A stretch of DNA of 49,375 nucleotides from Thalassobacillus devorans MSP14 (GTDB lineage Bacteria > Bacillota > Bacilli > Bacillales > Halobacillaceae), in assembly GCF_000496835.1 (NCBI RefSeq), contig NZ_AWXW01000028.1, positions 1 to 49,375 on the forward strand. The letters are read 5' to 3'. The position numbers and the translations under genes are program-made. Position 1 is the first letter of the stretch. Every line of letters begins with the position of its first letter. This document shows positions 1-8,299 of this stretch, piece after piece. The notes beneath the pieces were generated by a model. That model was not told where the DNA came from. It saw only the letters and a list, made by a program, of their open reading frames with translations, and did no database searches.

Positions 1-150
1 TTTTTGCTTGTGAATTAAAATTCTGTTAGTGAAATGTGTTTTAGACCGTAAAGTCGAAGACTTGTTTCGATATATGGGAGAATCCAAGATTGTTGGGGGA
101 ATGGATCCTATTAAATCATCTCCTTCTTTCAAAATATCAATAAAAAAATA

Positions 151-180
151 GTATAAGAGATGATAGATTTGCACATACTA
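151..180 (+). promoter_or_regulatory. candidate sigma-F/G-type promoter for gin
   Basis: GTATA at 151-155 and CATACTA at 174-180 are separated by 18 bp. This fits the sigma-G pattern (GnATR, 17-18 bp, CATnnTA). Transcription would begin near 187, leaving a very short leader with the GGAGGTGG ribosome binding site at 188-195. In B. subtilis the homologous csfB is forespore-expressed, so the class of promoter agrees with the gene. Confidence 0.6.
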
Positions 181-199
181 ATGCCATGGAGGTGGAAAG

Positions 200-382
200 A
201 TGAAAACAATCAACCGCTGTGGCATATGTGATCGTAATACGACAGAAGGCATTCATATCTATCAATTATTCATTTGTGAATCTTGTGAAAAAGAAATTCT
301 GGAAACAGAACCAGGCGATGCCAGATATTCTTTTTACATCAATAAGTTAAAGAATATCACGCCAACGAAAATACATTCTTAA
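200..382 (+). CDS. gin: anti-sigma-G factor Gin (CsfB)
   Basis: A 60-residue protein with two CxxC knuckles (Cys7/Cys10 and Cys26/Cys29), the zinc-binding arrangement of Gin. The family binds sigma-G (and, in B. subtilis, sigma-E) and keeps it inactive until the proper stage of sporulation; this small cytoplasmic protein would act first in the forespore. Length is close to the 64 residues of B. subtilis CsfB. The ATG follows a strong GGAGGTGG site. It stands alone between a sporulation-type promoter and an intrinsic terminator. In B. subtilis xpaC and yaaN come next; here they are missing and the decarboxylase gene follows directly. Assignment rests on the cysteine pattern, size and neighbourhood. 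Confidence 0.85.
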   Translation: MKTINRCGICDRNTTEGIHIYQLFICESCEKEILETEPGDARYSFYINKLKNITPTKIHS

Positions 383-387
383 AAAAT

Positions 388-424
388 AAAGAAGATCTTT
401 GCAAAGAAGCGAAGATCTTTTTTT
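388..424 (+). terminator. intrinsic terminator after gin
   Basis: An AAAGAAGATC arm pairs with GATCTTTTTT (one G-T pair) and runs into a T tract at 418-424. Confidence 0.7.
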
Positions 425-426
425 GT

Positions 427-455
427 TTGTAATCAACTCACGAGTTAGGTAAGAT
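427..455 (+). promoter_or_regulatory. candidate sigma-A promoter for the decarboxylase-tmk unit
   Basis: TTGTAA (427-432), 17 bp, TAAGAT (450-455), just after the gin terminator and upstream of the ribosome binding site at 478-487. The hexamers are imperfect, so this is only a candidate. Confidence 0.4.
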
Positions 456-494
456 GGAATAGATTTTTCAATTGCACGGAGAAGGTGAAACTCG

Positions 495-1922
495 ATGGCA
501 CTTGACCAAACAGAAACACCGTTGTACGATAGGCTGTATTTCCAAAAAAACAAAAGTTACGATTCGTTTCATGTTCCAGGTCATAAAAACGGGAGAATAT
601 TTTCTGAGAAGGGATATGAAGACTTCCGTTCTATCCTCTCCATGGATTTTACCGAGATAACAGGTATGGATGACTTGCACGACCCTCATGGTGTCATTCA
701 GCAAGCGCAGATATTGGCATCTGATTACTTTAACAGTGATTTCTCCTACTTTTTAGTGAATGGTAGTACTGGGGGAAATTTAGCAATGATTTTAGCTGTG
801 TGTAAGACTGGAGATCAAGTTCTTGTTCAGCGAAATTGTCATAAATCAATTTTGCATGGACTGGAGTTAGCAGGAGCTCAGCCCGTCTTTTTGACCCCTG
901 CTTATGAGGAAAATACAAAGCGATATAGCAAAATGGAAGTAGATTTGGTAGAGAAAGCATTAGCCCGTTTTCCAAATGCAAAAGGATTGATACTGACTTA
1001 CCCAGATTATTTTGGTCGAACCTATGAAATAGAAAAAATTATTAGAACAGCCCATGCACACGATGTCCCGGTGCTGGTAGATGAAGCGCACGGTGTACAT
1101 TTTCATCTAGGTTCTCCTTTTCCAACACCGTCTTTAACAGCAGGGGCAGATGTCGTGGTACAGTCCGCCCATAAAATGGCACCCGCCATGACGATGGCTT
1201 CTTTTATACATGGGCGAAAAGGCCGCATCAATCTGGAAAAATTACGTTATTTTCTTCAAGTGGTACAGTCAAGCAGTCCTTCCTATCCACTGATGGCAAG
1301 TTTGGACTTAGCCCGTCACTTTTTAGCTAATACAACTAAGGAAAATGTTGAAAAAGCGCTTGATCATACAGAAAATATCCGAAGAGTCCTGGTTGAAGGA
1401 GATGGATGGACGTTATTACCTGCCAGTCATAAGGATGATCCATTGAAAATAGTTTTACATGCGGATAAAGGATGGACAGGTTTCCAATTGGCGGGCTTAC
1501 TGGAACAGGAAGATATATATCCTGAGCTGGCAGATAATAACCAGGTACTGCTTATTACAGGGCTTGGTGAATACGCCGATCTTTCCAATTTGAATAAGTG
1601 TATCGCTAATATTAATGAGCAATTAAAAACCACTTCAAAGCATGCTACAATAAAGGATAGAGTTTCATTCCCCACCAGCACTCAAGAATTACTATATTCT
1701 TATGAGGAAATGAAAACGAAGCAAACCACATTTTCGGAGTGGTCGAAGGCAGTTGGTAAGGTAGCAGCCCAACCTGTGGTACCTTATCCGCCAGGTATTC
1801 CATTACTGGTTAAAGGGGAAAAGATTACTATTCAGCATGTAGAACTGATTAGGTTATTACTTGAACAGGGTGCCCGTTTCCACAATGAGCAGATAGAAAC
1901 AGGAGTCTTCACCTTTCAATAG
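495..1922 (+). CDS. yaaO: Orn/Lys/Arg decarboxylase family protein (YaaO-like)
   Basis: A 475-residue fold-type I PLP enzyme of the group III amino acid decarboxylase family. The conserved HVPGHKNG motif is at 26-33, NGSTGG (phosphate/substrate region) at 89-94, DEAHG with the PLP-ring aspartate at 196-200, and the Schiff-base lysine in SAHKM at Lys227. A smaller C-terminal domain follows, as in the short-form decarboxylases. The family removes CO2 from basic amino acids to make polyamines or cadaverine; substrate cannot be read from the sequence, and the B. subtilis homologue YaaO is itself poorly defined. The start is supported by GGAGAAGGTG seven bases upstream. The stop lies 17 bases before the tmk start, so the two are probably cotranscribed. 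Confidence 0.85.
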   Translation: MALDQTETPLYDRLYFQKNKSYDSFHVPGHKNGRIFSEKGYEDFRSILSMDFTEITGMDDLHDPHGVIQQAQILASDYFNSDFSYFLVNGSTGGNLAMILAVCKTGDQVLVQRNCHKSILHGLELAGAQPVFLTPAYEENTKRYSKMEVDLVEKALARFPNAKGLILTYPDYFGRTYEIEKIIRTAHAHDVPVLVDEAHGVHFHLGSPFPTPSLTAGADVVVQSAHKMAPAMTMASFIHGRKGRINLEKLRYFLQVVQSSSPSYPLMASLDLARHFLANTTKENVEKALDHTENIRRVLVEGDGWTLLPASHKDDPLKIVLHADKGWTGFQLAGLLEQEDIYPELADNNQVLLITGLGEYADLSNLNKCIANINEQLKTTSKHATIKDRVSFPTSTQELLYSYEEMKTKQTTFSEWSKAVGKVAAQPVVPYPPGIPLLVKGEKITIQHVELIRLLLEQGARFHNEQIETGVFTFQ

Positions 1923-1939
1923 ATTTGAGGAGAATGAGT

Positions 1940-2584
1940 GTGAAAGGATTATTTATTACGTTTGAGGGCGGAGAAGGTGCCGGGAAAACTTCTGTACTCC
2001 AGGCGCTCTCCCAGGAATTACACCAAGAAGGATATGACGTACTGGCCACCAGGGAGCCAGGAGGAATAGAAATTGCAGAAAAAATTCGCCAGATCATTTT
2101 AGATCCAGCACATACGGCTATGGATGGGCGTACTGAAGCCCTACTATATGCTGCAGCACGGCGACAGCATCTGGTCGAGAAAGTATTACCTGCTCTTAAA
2201 CAAGGGAAAATTGTTCTTTGCGACCGTTTTGTCGATAGCAGCCTGGCTTATCAGGGGCATGCCCGCGGATTGGGTATAGAAGAAGTGTTCCAAATCAATC
2301 AATTCGCCATTGAAAATTGTATGCCAGATGTAACGTTATTTTTTGATATTTCCCCGGAAGAAGGGCTTCAAAGAATAGCTGCGAATAGGGGCAGGGAGCA
2401 GAACCGGCTTGATATGGAGAAATTGGGTTTCCACCAAAGCGTTTATGAAGCTTATCAAATGCTGATCAGGAAATTTCCGGAGCGTATTCATGTCGTCGAT
2501 GCCTCTCAAGCATTCGAATTGGTACAAGAGGATGTTTTAGCAAAACTTCACCCATATTTGCCGAACAGTAATGAGCACAGGTGA
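1940..2584 (+). CDS. tmk: thymidylate kinase
   Basis: Phosphorylates dTMP to dTDP in dTTP synthesis. The P-loop GGEGAGKT is at residues 10-17, TREPGG at 37-42 and the DRF substrate motif at 95-97; a basic LID region follows. I place the start at GTG 1940 (214 residues), seven bases after GAGGAG at 1927-1932. An in-frame ATG at 1934 sits only one base from that site, and the upstream TTG at 1925 overlaps it. The protein then begins [10 protein letters not shown], matching the usual N-terminus. It is followed by darA, yaaR, holB and ricT as in other Bacillaceae. Confidence 0.95.
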   Translation: MKGLFITFEGGEGAGKTSVLQALSQELHQEGYDVLATREPGGIEIAEKIRQIILDPAHTAMDGRTEALLYAAARRQHLVEKVLPALKQGKIVLCDRFVDSSLAYQGHARGLGIEEVFQINQFAIENCMPDVTLFFDISPEEGLQRIAANRGREQNRLDMEKLGFHQSVYEAYQMLIRKFPERIHVVDASQAFELVQEDVLAKLHPYLPNSNEHR

Positions 2585-2588
2585 CATT

Positions 2589-2597
2589 TGGTATAAT
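2589..2597 (+). promoter_or_regulatory. extended -10 promoter for darA operon
   Basis: TGgTATAAT at 2589-2597 is a perfect -10 with the TGn extension. No good -35 lies at the expected distance. It falls in the 44-bp gap between tmk and darA. Confidence 0.6.
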
Positions 2598-2601
2598 GTA
2601 A

Positions 2602-2958
<357 letters not shown>

Positions 2959-2979
2959 GATGAAGGGGGCTTTTTCATA

Positions 2980-3420
2980 ATGAAAATCAGTCAGAAAATG
3001 CGGGCCCAGGTAGAAGCCGCGCAAAAACCCTCTTCCACTAATGTAAAAGGTCAGAAGGGATTTGATGCACTCGTGCACTCCCAAAACCAAAAATTGAAAG
3101 AACAGGAACTGGGGAAGTTAATAAAAGATATTACTGCACAGGGAAACCGTGTCGCCCGACATCGTTCCTTCCGAGATTTGGCAAAATATAAGCGGATGAT
3201 CAAAGATTTTCTTCAGGAATCTGTCCATCATGGGGTGAACCTGAAGCATTCACAAAGCTGGACAAGGGATGGACAGCCTCGGAAACTTACCACTGTTGAA
3301 TTGCTCGATGAACGACTGAAAGAATTGGCCGATACAGTGGTGGATCAGGAAAAGAGGTCCATTGACATCTTAGGGATTGTCGGAGAAATCAAGGGTTTAT
3401 TAATTAATTTATATACTTAA
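2980..3420 (+). CDS. yaaR: YaaR family protein (DUF327), function unknown
   Basis: A 146-residue, largely helical and charged protein matching YaaR (DUF327). No catalytic motif, signal peptide or membrane segment is visible. The N-terminal 35 residues are polar and low in structure; the rest contains regularly spaced Leu/Ile as in a helical bundle. It lies 21 bases after darA and 13 bases before holB with an AAGGGGG ribosome binding site, so it is in the same transcription unit as the clamp-loader gene. I know of no firm biochemical role for the family and assign none. Confidence 0.8.
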   Translation: MKISQKMRAQVEAAQKPSSTNVKGQKGFDALVHSQNQKLKEQELGKLIKDITAQGNRVARHRSFRDLAKYKRMIKDFLQESVHHGVNLKHSQSWTRDGQPRKLTTVELLDERLKELADTVVDQEKRSIDILGIVGEIKGLLINLYT

Positions 3421-3433
3421 GGACGGAATCCAT

Positions 3434-4420
3434 ATGTATACATGGGAAGACATGAAACAAATCCAGCCGCTGGTCAGTAAAATGCTGATCAATAGTTTTA
3501 AGAAGGACCGTATTTCACATGCTTATCTTTTTCAGGGAGCACAAGGAACAGGAAAAAGAGAGATAAGCCTGTTATTTACAAAAGCGATTTTTTGTCCGAA
3601 CCGGGATGGAGCAGAGCCATGTCATCAATGCAATGCATGTAAAAGAATTGAATCTGGAAATCATCCTGATGTTCATTGGATAAAGCCGGATGGGCAGTCG
3701 ATAAAAAAAGACCAAATTCTTCACCTCCAAAAAGAATTCACTTATACGGGCATGGAATCGAATAAAAAAGTTTATATTGTCGAAAGCGCAGATAAAATGA
3801 CAGTCAACGCTGCAAATCGGCTGCTTAAATTTTTAGAGGAGCCCAGCAAACAAACGACTGCCATGCTGCTGACTGAAAACAGTCATGCGATTCTTGATAC
3901 GATTCGTTCCCGGTGCCAATTGATGGCATTTCATCCTCTCAACGCTCTAAACGTCGAAGAAAAGCTTACCGGTGAAGGTGTAAGTGAATCTACTGCTAAG
4001 ATACTCTCTCAAATGACTAACAATTTATCAGAAGCATTGGAAATAAACGCCGATGATTGGTTTGCTAATGCACGAAAATTAGTGATACAATTAATAGAAG
4101 TGCTGAACAATAAACCAAATGAAGCGCTTTTATTTATCAATCATCAGTGGATGCCTCATTTTAAGGAAAGAGAACAGCTTCAACGCGGTTTAGACTTGTT
4201 GATATTCTGGTTTAAGGACTTGATCAATCACGAGTTGGAAAGAGAAGAGGCCATCATTTACTCACAAGAAAGAGATAGGATGGAGCAAATGTCCATGTCC
4301 TGGTCTCGCGAAAGCGCGGTAAGAGGCTTATCATCGATCCTTGAGGCGAAGCGGAAGATAAATCAGAATGTCCATCCCACACTTGTGATGGAACAACTTA
4401 CACTTCACTTGAAGAGGTGA
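3434..4420 (+). CDS. holB: DNA polymerase III delta' subunit
   Basis: A 328-residue clamp-loader subunit that, with tau and delta, opens the sliding clamp at the replication fork. It shows an AAA+ P-loop (GAQGTGKR, 35-42) and the zinc module of the family with Cys54, Cys63, Cys66 and Cys69. LLKFLEEP is the conserved motif after sensor 1, and an SRC arginine-finger motif follows (RSRCQ, near residue 160). The C-terminal half is helical, as expected for the collar domain. Preceded by yaaR and followed six bases later by ricT. The ATG is supported by an AAGGACGGAA site. Confidence 0.93.
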   Translation: MYTWEDMKQIQPLVSKMLINSFKKDRISHAYLFQGAQGTGKREISLLFTKAIFCPNRDGAEPCHQCNACKRIESGNHPDVHWIKPDGQSIKKDQILHLQKEFTYTGMESNKKVYIVESADKMTVNAANRLLKFLEEPSKQTTAMLLTENSHAILDTIRSRCQLMAFHPLNALNVEEKLTGEGVSESTAKILSQMTNNLSEALEINADDWFANARKLVIQLIEVLNNKPNEALLFINHQWMPHFKEREQLQRGLDLLIFWFKDLINHELEREEAIIYSQERDRMEQMSMSWSRESAVRGLSSILEAKRKINQNVHPTLVMEQLTLHLKR

Positions 4421-4426
4421 TCATAA

Positions 4427-5254
4427 TTGATCGAAGTGATAGGCGTCCGCTTCAAGCAAGCGGGTAAAATATATTATTTTGACCCAAGGAACATTAAGAT
4501 GACAACCGATGATTATGTAATCGTGGAAACAGTCCGCGGTATTGAATTTGGTAAAGTCGTCATTGCTAACAGGCAGGTGGATGAGGAAGATATTGTATTG
4601 CCTTTGAAAAAAGTCATTCGGATCGCAGATGAAAAAGATAAATTGACGGTGACTGAGAATAAGGAAAATGCAAAAGAAGCCTATACTGTCTGTGAGGCAA
4701 AAATCAAAGATCATAAGCTCGATATGAAGCTTGTGGATGTGGAATATACATTTGACCGTAACAAGGTGATATTTTACTTCACTGCAGACGGCCGGGTCGA
4801 TTTCCGGACCCTGGTAAAGGATTTGGCTTCTGTGTTTAAGACCCGAATCGAGCTGCGCCAGATCGGTGTCCGGGATGAAGCAAAATTGCTGGGAGGCATC
4901 GGACCTTGCGGACGGATGTTATGCTGTTCCACATTCCTTGGTGATTTTGAACCAGTTTCCATTAAAATGGCCAAGGACCAGAATCTTTCGCTGAATCCGG
5001 CCAAGATATCCGGATTATGTGGACGTTTGATGTGCTGCTTGAAGTATGAAAATGATGATTATGAAGCAGCTAAACGTGAACTCCCTGACCTTGGTCAGCG
5101 GATTACCACTTCTATGGGTAAAGGAAAAGTAGTTGGAATCAATATGCTGGAACGTCTTGTTCAAATTGAATTTCCTGAACTTGAACGTACCCTGGAATAT
5201 ACGTTGCAGGATTTGATTGATGAAGGAGCCGTTTCAACCCAAGCCACAGAATGA
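4427..5254 (+). CDS. ricT: RicT (YaaT), regulator of RNA processing and sporulation/biofilm
   Basis: A 275-residue PSP1/YaaT-family protein. It has two cysteine clusters, Cys161/166/167 and Cys198/203/204. In B. subtilis RicT forms a complex with RicA and RicF that carries iron-sulfur clusters, stimulates RNase Y-dependent mRNA maturation and promotes Spo0A phosphorylation; these are family facts, not visible here. Translation starts at a rare TTG (4427), six bases after GAGGTGA, because the homologous N-terminus ([18 protein letters not shown]) begins there and no ATG is available. Between holB and yabA, as usual. Confidence 0.92.
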   Translation: MIEVIGVRFKQAGKIYYFDPRNIKMTTDDYVIVETVRGIEFGKVVIANRQVDEEDIVLPLKKVIRIADEKDKLTVTENKENAKEAYTVCEAKIKDHKLDMKLVDVEYTFDRNKVIFYFTADGRVDFRTLVKDLASVFKTRIELRQIGVRDEAKLLGGIGPCGRMLCCSTFLGDFEPVSIKMAKDQNLSLNPAKISGLCGRLMCCLKYENDDYEAAKRELPDLGQRITTSMGKGKVVGINMLERLVQIEFPELERTLEYTLQDLIDEGAVSTQATE

Positions 5255-5270
5255 CGGGGTGGAAGGAAGC

Positions 5271-5624
5271 GTGAACAAGAAAGAAATTTTTGAACAAGTA
5301 TCCCATTTAGAATCACAAATTGGAGAGCTGTATCAGCAATTAGGTGATTTGAAAACACAGTTGGCTCACCTCTTAGAGGAAAACCAGCATTTATCCTTGG
5401 AGAATCACCATTTAAGGAAACGGCTGGATCGGGAGGCAGCAGCGCCTGCCCAGCAGGAGACATCGAAGGAAAAGAGCCATTCCAAGGACTCTTATGTAGG
5501 GGAAGGTTATGATAACCTTGCCCGGCTTTATGAAGAAGGCTTCCATATTTGCAATTTACATTTTGGCAGTCCAAGAGATGAAGATTGTTTGTTCTGTCTA
5601 TCTTTCCTAAACAAGAAAAAATAA
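5271..5624 (+). CDS. yabA: replication initiation control protein YabA
   Basis: A 117-residue protein with an N-terminal leucine-zipper coiled coil (roughly residues 3-52) and a C-terminal zinc-binding module (His92, Cys94, Cys106, Cys109). YabA bridges DnaA and the DnaN clamp and limits re-initiation in B. subtilis. I choose GTG 5271, preceded by GGAAGGAAG. An in-frame ATG at 5217 would add 18 residues that overlap the end of ricT and match nothing in the family; with GTG the length (117) agrees with the usual 119. Followed at once by a strong intrinsic terminator, which closes the darA-yabA operon. Confidence 0.92.
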   Translation: MNKKEIFEQVSHLESQIGELYQQLGDLKTQLAHLLEENQHLSLENHHLRKRLDREAAAPAQQETSKEKSHSKDSYVGEGYDNLARLYEEGFHICNLHFGSPRDEDCLFCLSFLNKKK

Positions 5625-5633
5625 CAGAACACC

Positions 5634-5667
5634 GCCTTTCCTTGCCATAAGGAGAGGCTTTCTTTTT
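5634..5667 (+). terminator. intrinsic terminator after yabA
   Basis: Ten-base arms GCCTTTCCTT and AAGGAGAGGC (one G-T pair), loop GCCAT, then TTTCTTTTT. Confidence 0.85.
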
Positions 5668-5713
5668 ATGCTTGATGAAAGTAATTGTTTAACAGGAAAG
5701 GATTAGAAGAAAA

Positions 5714-6457
5714 ATGGTTGAATTGAAAGACGATGAACGAATTGATGATTTATTAGCAGATGAAACGATGCAAATTATCCAAAGCCCCACTGCGTTTGCT
5801 TTTTCCCTGGATGCGGTTTTGCTTGCTGACTTCACTTATGTTCCAATCAAGAGAGGGAAAATCATTGATTTGTGTACGGGGAATGGTGTAATCCCTTTAT
5901 TGCTGTCCCGACGTTCCAGAGCCTCCATCACTGGTGTAGAAATCCAGGAACGATTATATGACATGGCGGTACGGAATGTAGAACTTAACCAATTGAATGA
6001 ACAATTAGAAATGATTCATGGAAATTTAAAAGACATGCCCGCCCGTTATGGCAACAATAAATTTGATTTAGTCACCTGTAATCCTCCTTATTTCCCTACA
6101 CCGAGAAAAAAAGAGCAGAACTTGAATGATTTTTTGACGATCGCCCGTCATGAGATATACTGTTCCCTGGAAGACGTCGTCCGCTCCTGCAGTCAACTGG
6201 TTCGCTCCGGGGGAAAAGTATCCATGGTACATCGACCTGGCCGGATGGCAGATATATTGACGCTTTTTCGAAAGTACAGGATTGAACCGAAGCGGCTGCG
6301 GCTGGTTTATCCTAAAATGGGAAGAGAAGCTAATGTGCTTTTAGTGGAAGGAATCAGAGATGGCAATGCCGATTTGAAAATCCTCCCGCCTCTTTATGCC
6401 TTCACGGACGAAGGAGAATATACCGATGAATTAAGGAAGATTCTTTATGGCGGATAA
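5714..6457 (+). CDS. yabB: TrmN6-type tRNA1(Val) adenine-N6 methyltransferase (YabB)
   Basis: A 247-residue class I SAM-dependent methyltransferase. The SAM-binding motif I (DLCTGNG) is at 52-58, an acidic residue ends strand 2 (VEIQE), and the N6-adenine signature NPPY is at 123-126. Family members methylate A37 of tRNA1(Val) in E. coli; the substrate in Bacillaceae is inferred. The 3' end overlaps yazA by 11 bp and rsmI follows directly, so the three form one translationally coupled unit of RNA-modification-related genes. Start supported by homology to B. subtilis YabB; the upstream ribosome binding site is only moderate. Confidence 0.88.
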   Translation: MVELKDDERIDDLLADETMQIIQSPTAFAFSLDAVLLADFTYVPIKRGKIIDLCTGNGVIPLLLSRRSRASITGVEIQERLYDMAVRNVELNQLNEQLEMIHGNLKDMPARYGNNKFDLVTCNPPYFPTPRKKEQNLNDFLTIARHEIYCSLEDVVRSCSQLVRSGGKVSMVHRPGRMADILTLFRKYRIEPKRLRLVYPKMGREANVLLVEGIRDGNADLKILPPLYAFTDEGEYTDELRKILYGG

Positions 6458-6710
6458 TCATTTTGTTTATATATTGAAATGTAAAGACGATACCCTGTAT
6501 ACGGGGTACACCAATGATTTGGAGCAGCGTCTGGCTAAGCACGAAAGCGGTAAAGGCGCAAAATATACGAGAGGACGCGGTCCTTTCGAGTTAGTTTTTT
6601 ATGAACGTTTTCCTACGAAAATCGCTGCGATGCAGAGGGAGTTTCAAATCAAACAATGGAGCCGTTCCAAAAAAGAAGCATTGATTGCTTTAAAAAATGA
6701 GGGTGTTTAA
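6447..6710 (+). CDS. yazA: GIY-YIG nuclease domain protein YazA
   Basis: An 87-residue protein consisting of a single GIY-YIG domain of the UPF0213 family. The VYI and YTG halves of the signature are at 7-9 and 18-20, the conserved arginine is near 28 and the metal-binding glutamate near 65. These stand-alone domains are widespread in Bacillaceae next to yabB and rsmI; a nuclease activity is implied by the fold, but a physiological substrate is not known. It starts inside the last codons of yabB (11-bp overlap) and its stop abuts the rsmI ATG. Confidence 0.9.
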   Translation: MADNHFVYILKCKDDTLYTGYTNDLEQRLAKHESGKGAKYTRGRGPFELVFYERFPTKIAAMQREFQIKQWSRSKKEALIALKNEGV

Positions 6711-7583
6711 ATGGATCTGCAAAAAAGTTTTCAAACGTCTGAATATGGGACACTTTATATTGTACCGACCCCGATTGGTAATCTGGAAGACATGACTTTT
6801 CGAGCTGTGCGTATACTGACCGAGGTAAAGAAAATTGCTGCAGAAGATACTCGGAATTCAAAAAAATTGTTAAGCCACTTTGATATCCATACTCCTTTAA
6901 TCAGCTACCATGAGCACAATAAACATGTCCGGGAAAACGAATTGATAGATGCTTTGGAAAATGGCGACGATCTTGCGGTAATAAGCGATGCAGGTATGCC
7001 TGGAATCTCCGATCCAGGATATGACCTCATTCAGGCGGCCATCATTCGTAACATTCCTGTGGTTGTCCTCCCAGGAGCGAACGCCGCTTTGTGCGCGTTG
7101 ATAGGTTCTGGTCTGGAAACGGATCATTTTCATTTTTACGGCTTTCTGCCAAGGAAGAAAAAGGACAGGGATCAGGAATTAGAAGCAATAAGTATATTCC
7201 GTTCCACACTGGTATTTTATGAATCCCCTCATCGTTTGAAAGAAACATTGAAAGGGATGCAGGGGGTGTTCGGGAATCGAAAAGTTGCATTGTCGAGAGA
7301 ATTGACAAAACGCTATGAAGAATATGTTCGTGGCAGTTTAGACGAAGTAGTGGAATGGGCCGGGAACAATGAGCTTCGGGGGGAATTTTGTATTGTAGTA
7401 GAAGGGAATAAAGAAGAAGTTGCCGAAGATAGTTTATGGTGGAGCAGTCTGTCCGTAATCGAGCATGTCGAACATTATATCGAAGAAGAAGGCTATTCCA
7501 GCAAACAAGCGATAAAGCAAACATCCAGTGATCGGAAGCTTCCTAAACGTGACGTCTATCAGGCCTATCATGTAGGGGAATAG
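6711..7583 (+). CDS. rsmI: 16S rRNA (cytidine-1402-2'-O) methyltransferase
   Basis: A 290-residue tetrapyrrole-methylase-fold enzyme. The signature PTPIGNLED is at 19-27 and the SAM-binding loop ISDAGMPGISDPG around 91-103. RsmI methylates the 2'-OH of C1402 in the ribosomal P site. The ATG directly follows the yazA stop codon. It is the last gene of the yabB-yazA-rsmI unit; two hairpins with T runs lie downstream at 7814-7890. N-terminal residues 1-13 are less conserved, but no better start is present. Confidence 0.93.
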   Translation: MDLQKSFQTSEYGTLYIVPTPIGNLEDMTFRAVRILTEVKKIAAEDTRNSKKLLSHFDIHTPLISYHEHNKHVRENELIDALENGDDLAVISDAGMPGISDPGYDLIQAAIIRNIPVVVLPGANAALCALIGSGLETDHFHFYGFLPRKKKDRDQELEAISIFRSTLVFYESPHRLKETLKGMQGVFGNRKVALSRELTKRYEEYVRGSLDEVVEWAGNNELRGEFCIVVEGNKEEVAEDSLWWSSLSVIEHVEHYIEEEGYSSKQAIKQTSSDRKLPKRDVYQAYHVGE

Positions 7584-7618
7584 TCTTTGAAATCTGCGGT
7601 AAAACTTTTATTATTAAA

Positions 7619-7809
7619 GGCTCTGTTAAAGGGTATTATTGTTCCATAAGATGCTTATTCACCTAAATGGCCGAAAAGCCGCAGACTGGATTTCGGGATA
7701 TTATTGGAGTCTCACCGTTTCCCTACGCCCCTTGTCATAGAAAATTCCCGAAATCATCCTTATGGAAAATAAACAATATGGAAAATAAACAATGAGATTT
7801 AACAGAGTC
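7619..7809. repeat. degenerate MITE-like foldback element
   Basis: Terminal inverted repeats GGCTCTGTTAAA (7619-7630) and TTTAACAGAGTC (7798-7809) match at 11 of 12 positions. Subterminal CCATAAG/CTTATGG and a perfect internal ten-base pair GATTTCGGGA (7689-7698) / TCCCGAAATC (7746-7755) are nested inside. The core GGAGTCTCACCGTTTCCC near 7706 also occurs in the foldback element at 33014-33188. No open reading frame is carried, so any past mobility would have needed help in trans. Confidence 0.6.
7761..7792. repeat. 16-bp perfect tandem duplication
   Basis: TATGGAAAATAAACAA occurs twice in direct succession (7761-7776 and 7777-7792) in the right arm of the foldback element. Only one copy would be expected if the two arms were symmetrical. 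Confidence 0.9.
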
Positions 7810-7813
7810 ATAT

Positions 7814-7853
7814 AAAAAGCACTGACTGCCAGTCGGCTCAGTCAGTGCTTTTT
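7814..7853. terminator. bidirectional terminator between rsmI and abrB
   Basis: AAAAGCACTGACTG and CAGTCAGTGCTTTT form a perfect 14-bp stem with a ten-base loop. A runs on the left and T runs on the right serve rsmI on the plus strand and abrB on the minus strand. Confidence 0.88.
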
Positions 7854-7856
7854 GAT

Positions 7857-7890
7857 GAGACCTTTCTCTGTTTGTATGGGTCTCTTTTTT
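7857..7890 (+). terminator. second plus-strand terminator
   Basis: GAGACC (7857-7862) pairs with GGTCTC (7879-7884), followed by six T residues, just before the abrB stop codon. Confidence 0.6.
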
Positions 7891-7897
7891 GTTTAAA

Positions 7898-8173
7898 TTA
7901 CTTCATGTTGTCCTGAATTTCTTTCATCAGCTGGTTCGCGCCTTCACGGCTTAGAACCAATTTGCCATTTGCGAGGGAAAGGTTGTCCTCTGATACCTCG
8001 CCAGTAACATGACATGTCATGTTTGGCTTGTATTTCTTAAGTACGATACGATCGTCATCGACATAGATTTCCAAAGCGTCCTTCTCGTTAATACCTAATG
8101 TACGACGAAGCTCAATCGGAATAACCACACGTCCAAGTTCATCAACTTTTCTTACAATCCCAGTAGATTTCAT
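7898..8173 (-). CDS. abrB: transition-state regulator AbrB
   Basis: A 91-residue DNA-binding protein with the swapped-hairpin AbrB N-terminus (residues 1-50: KSTGIVRKVDELGRVVIP, then the RRTLGI and ALEIYV segments) and a short C-terminal multimerisation region. AbrB represses many stationary-phase genes during growth. It includes the single Cys54-type position of the family (MTCHVTG). The gene is the only protein-coding gene here on the minus strand. It is divergent from metS, has a consensus sigma-A promoter at 8232-8260 and two tandem Spo0A-type boxes just after the predicted start site, the classical arrangement for Spo0A repression. GAGGGGAG precedes the ATG. Confidence 0.96.
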   Translation of the reverse strand: MKSTGIVRKVDELGRVVIPIELRRTLGINEKDALEIYVDDDRIVLKKYKPNMTCHVTGEVSEDNLSLANGKLVLSREGANQLMKEIQDNMK

Positions 8174-8200
8174 TTTTTGTTTCTCCCCTCAATCAAAAGT

Positions 8201-8218
8201 TTTCGCCAGATTTCGACA
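8201..8218 (-). promoter_or_regulatory. tandem Spo0A (0A) boxes in abrB leader
   Basis: On the minus strand TGTCGAAA (8218-8211) and TGGCGAAA (8208-8201) are spaced exactly ten bases apart, one helical turn. The first is a perfect 0A core, the second has one mismatch. They lie immediately downstream of the predicted abrB start site, as in B. subtilis. Confidence 0.8.
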
Positions 8219-8231
8219 TCTGTCTAAGGTA

Positions 8232-8260
8232 ATAATACCAACCTTTCCCAGCTGTGTCAA
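8232..8260 (-). promoter_or_regulatory. sigma-A promoter of abrB
   Basis: Reading the minus strand: TTGACA (8260-8255), exactly 17 bp, TATTAT (8237-8232). Confidence 0.9.
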
Positions 8261-8299
8261 TTCTTTAATTTTCCAATTTGCTCAGTACATTAAACTATT

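Larger units (their letters stand above)
7584..7897. other. gene-free spacer between rsmI and abrB
   Basis: 314 bp without a credible gene. It holds a degenerate foldback repeat (7619-7809), a 16-bp tandem duplication inside it (7761-7792), a bidirectional hairpin (7814-7853) and a second plus-strand terminator (7857-7890). Confidence 0.8.

Noticed and set aside
1-199. 3' end of an rRNA operon at the left edge
   Set aside because: Context suggests it, but the first bases show only a short T run and no 5S sequence; nothing to annotate apart from the gin promoter.
1925-1942. tmk starting at TTG 1925 or ATG 1934
   Set aside because: Both overlap or crowd the GAGGAG ribosome binding site; GTG 1940 has correct spacing and gives the conserved N-terminus.
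7042-7524. 160-codon minus-strand frame opposite rsmI
   Set aside because: Entirely antisense to a conserved methyltransferase gene and without initiation signals.
7761-7792. Start of a CRISPR array
   Set aside because: The 16-bp unit is repeated only twice, directly adjacent with no spacers, and there are no cas genes.
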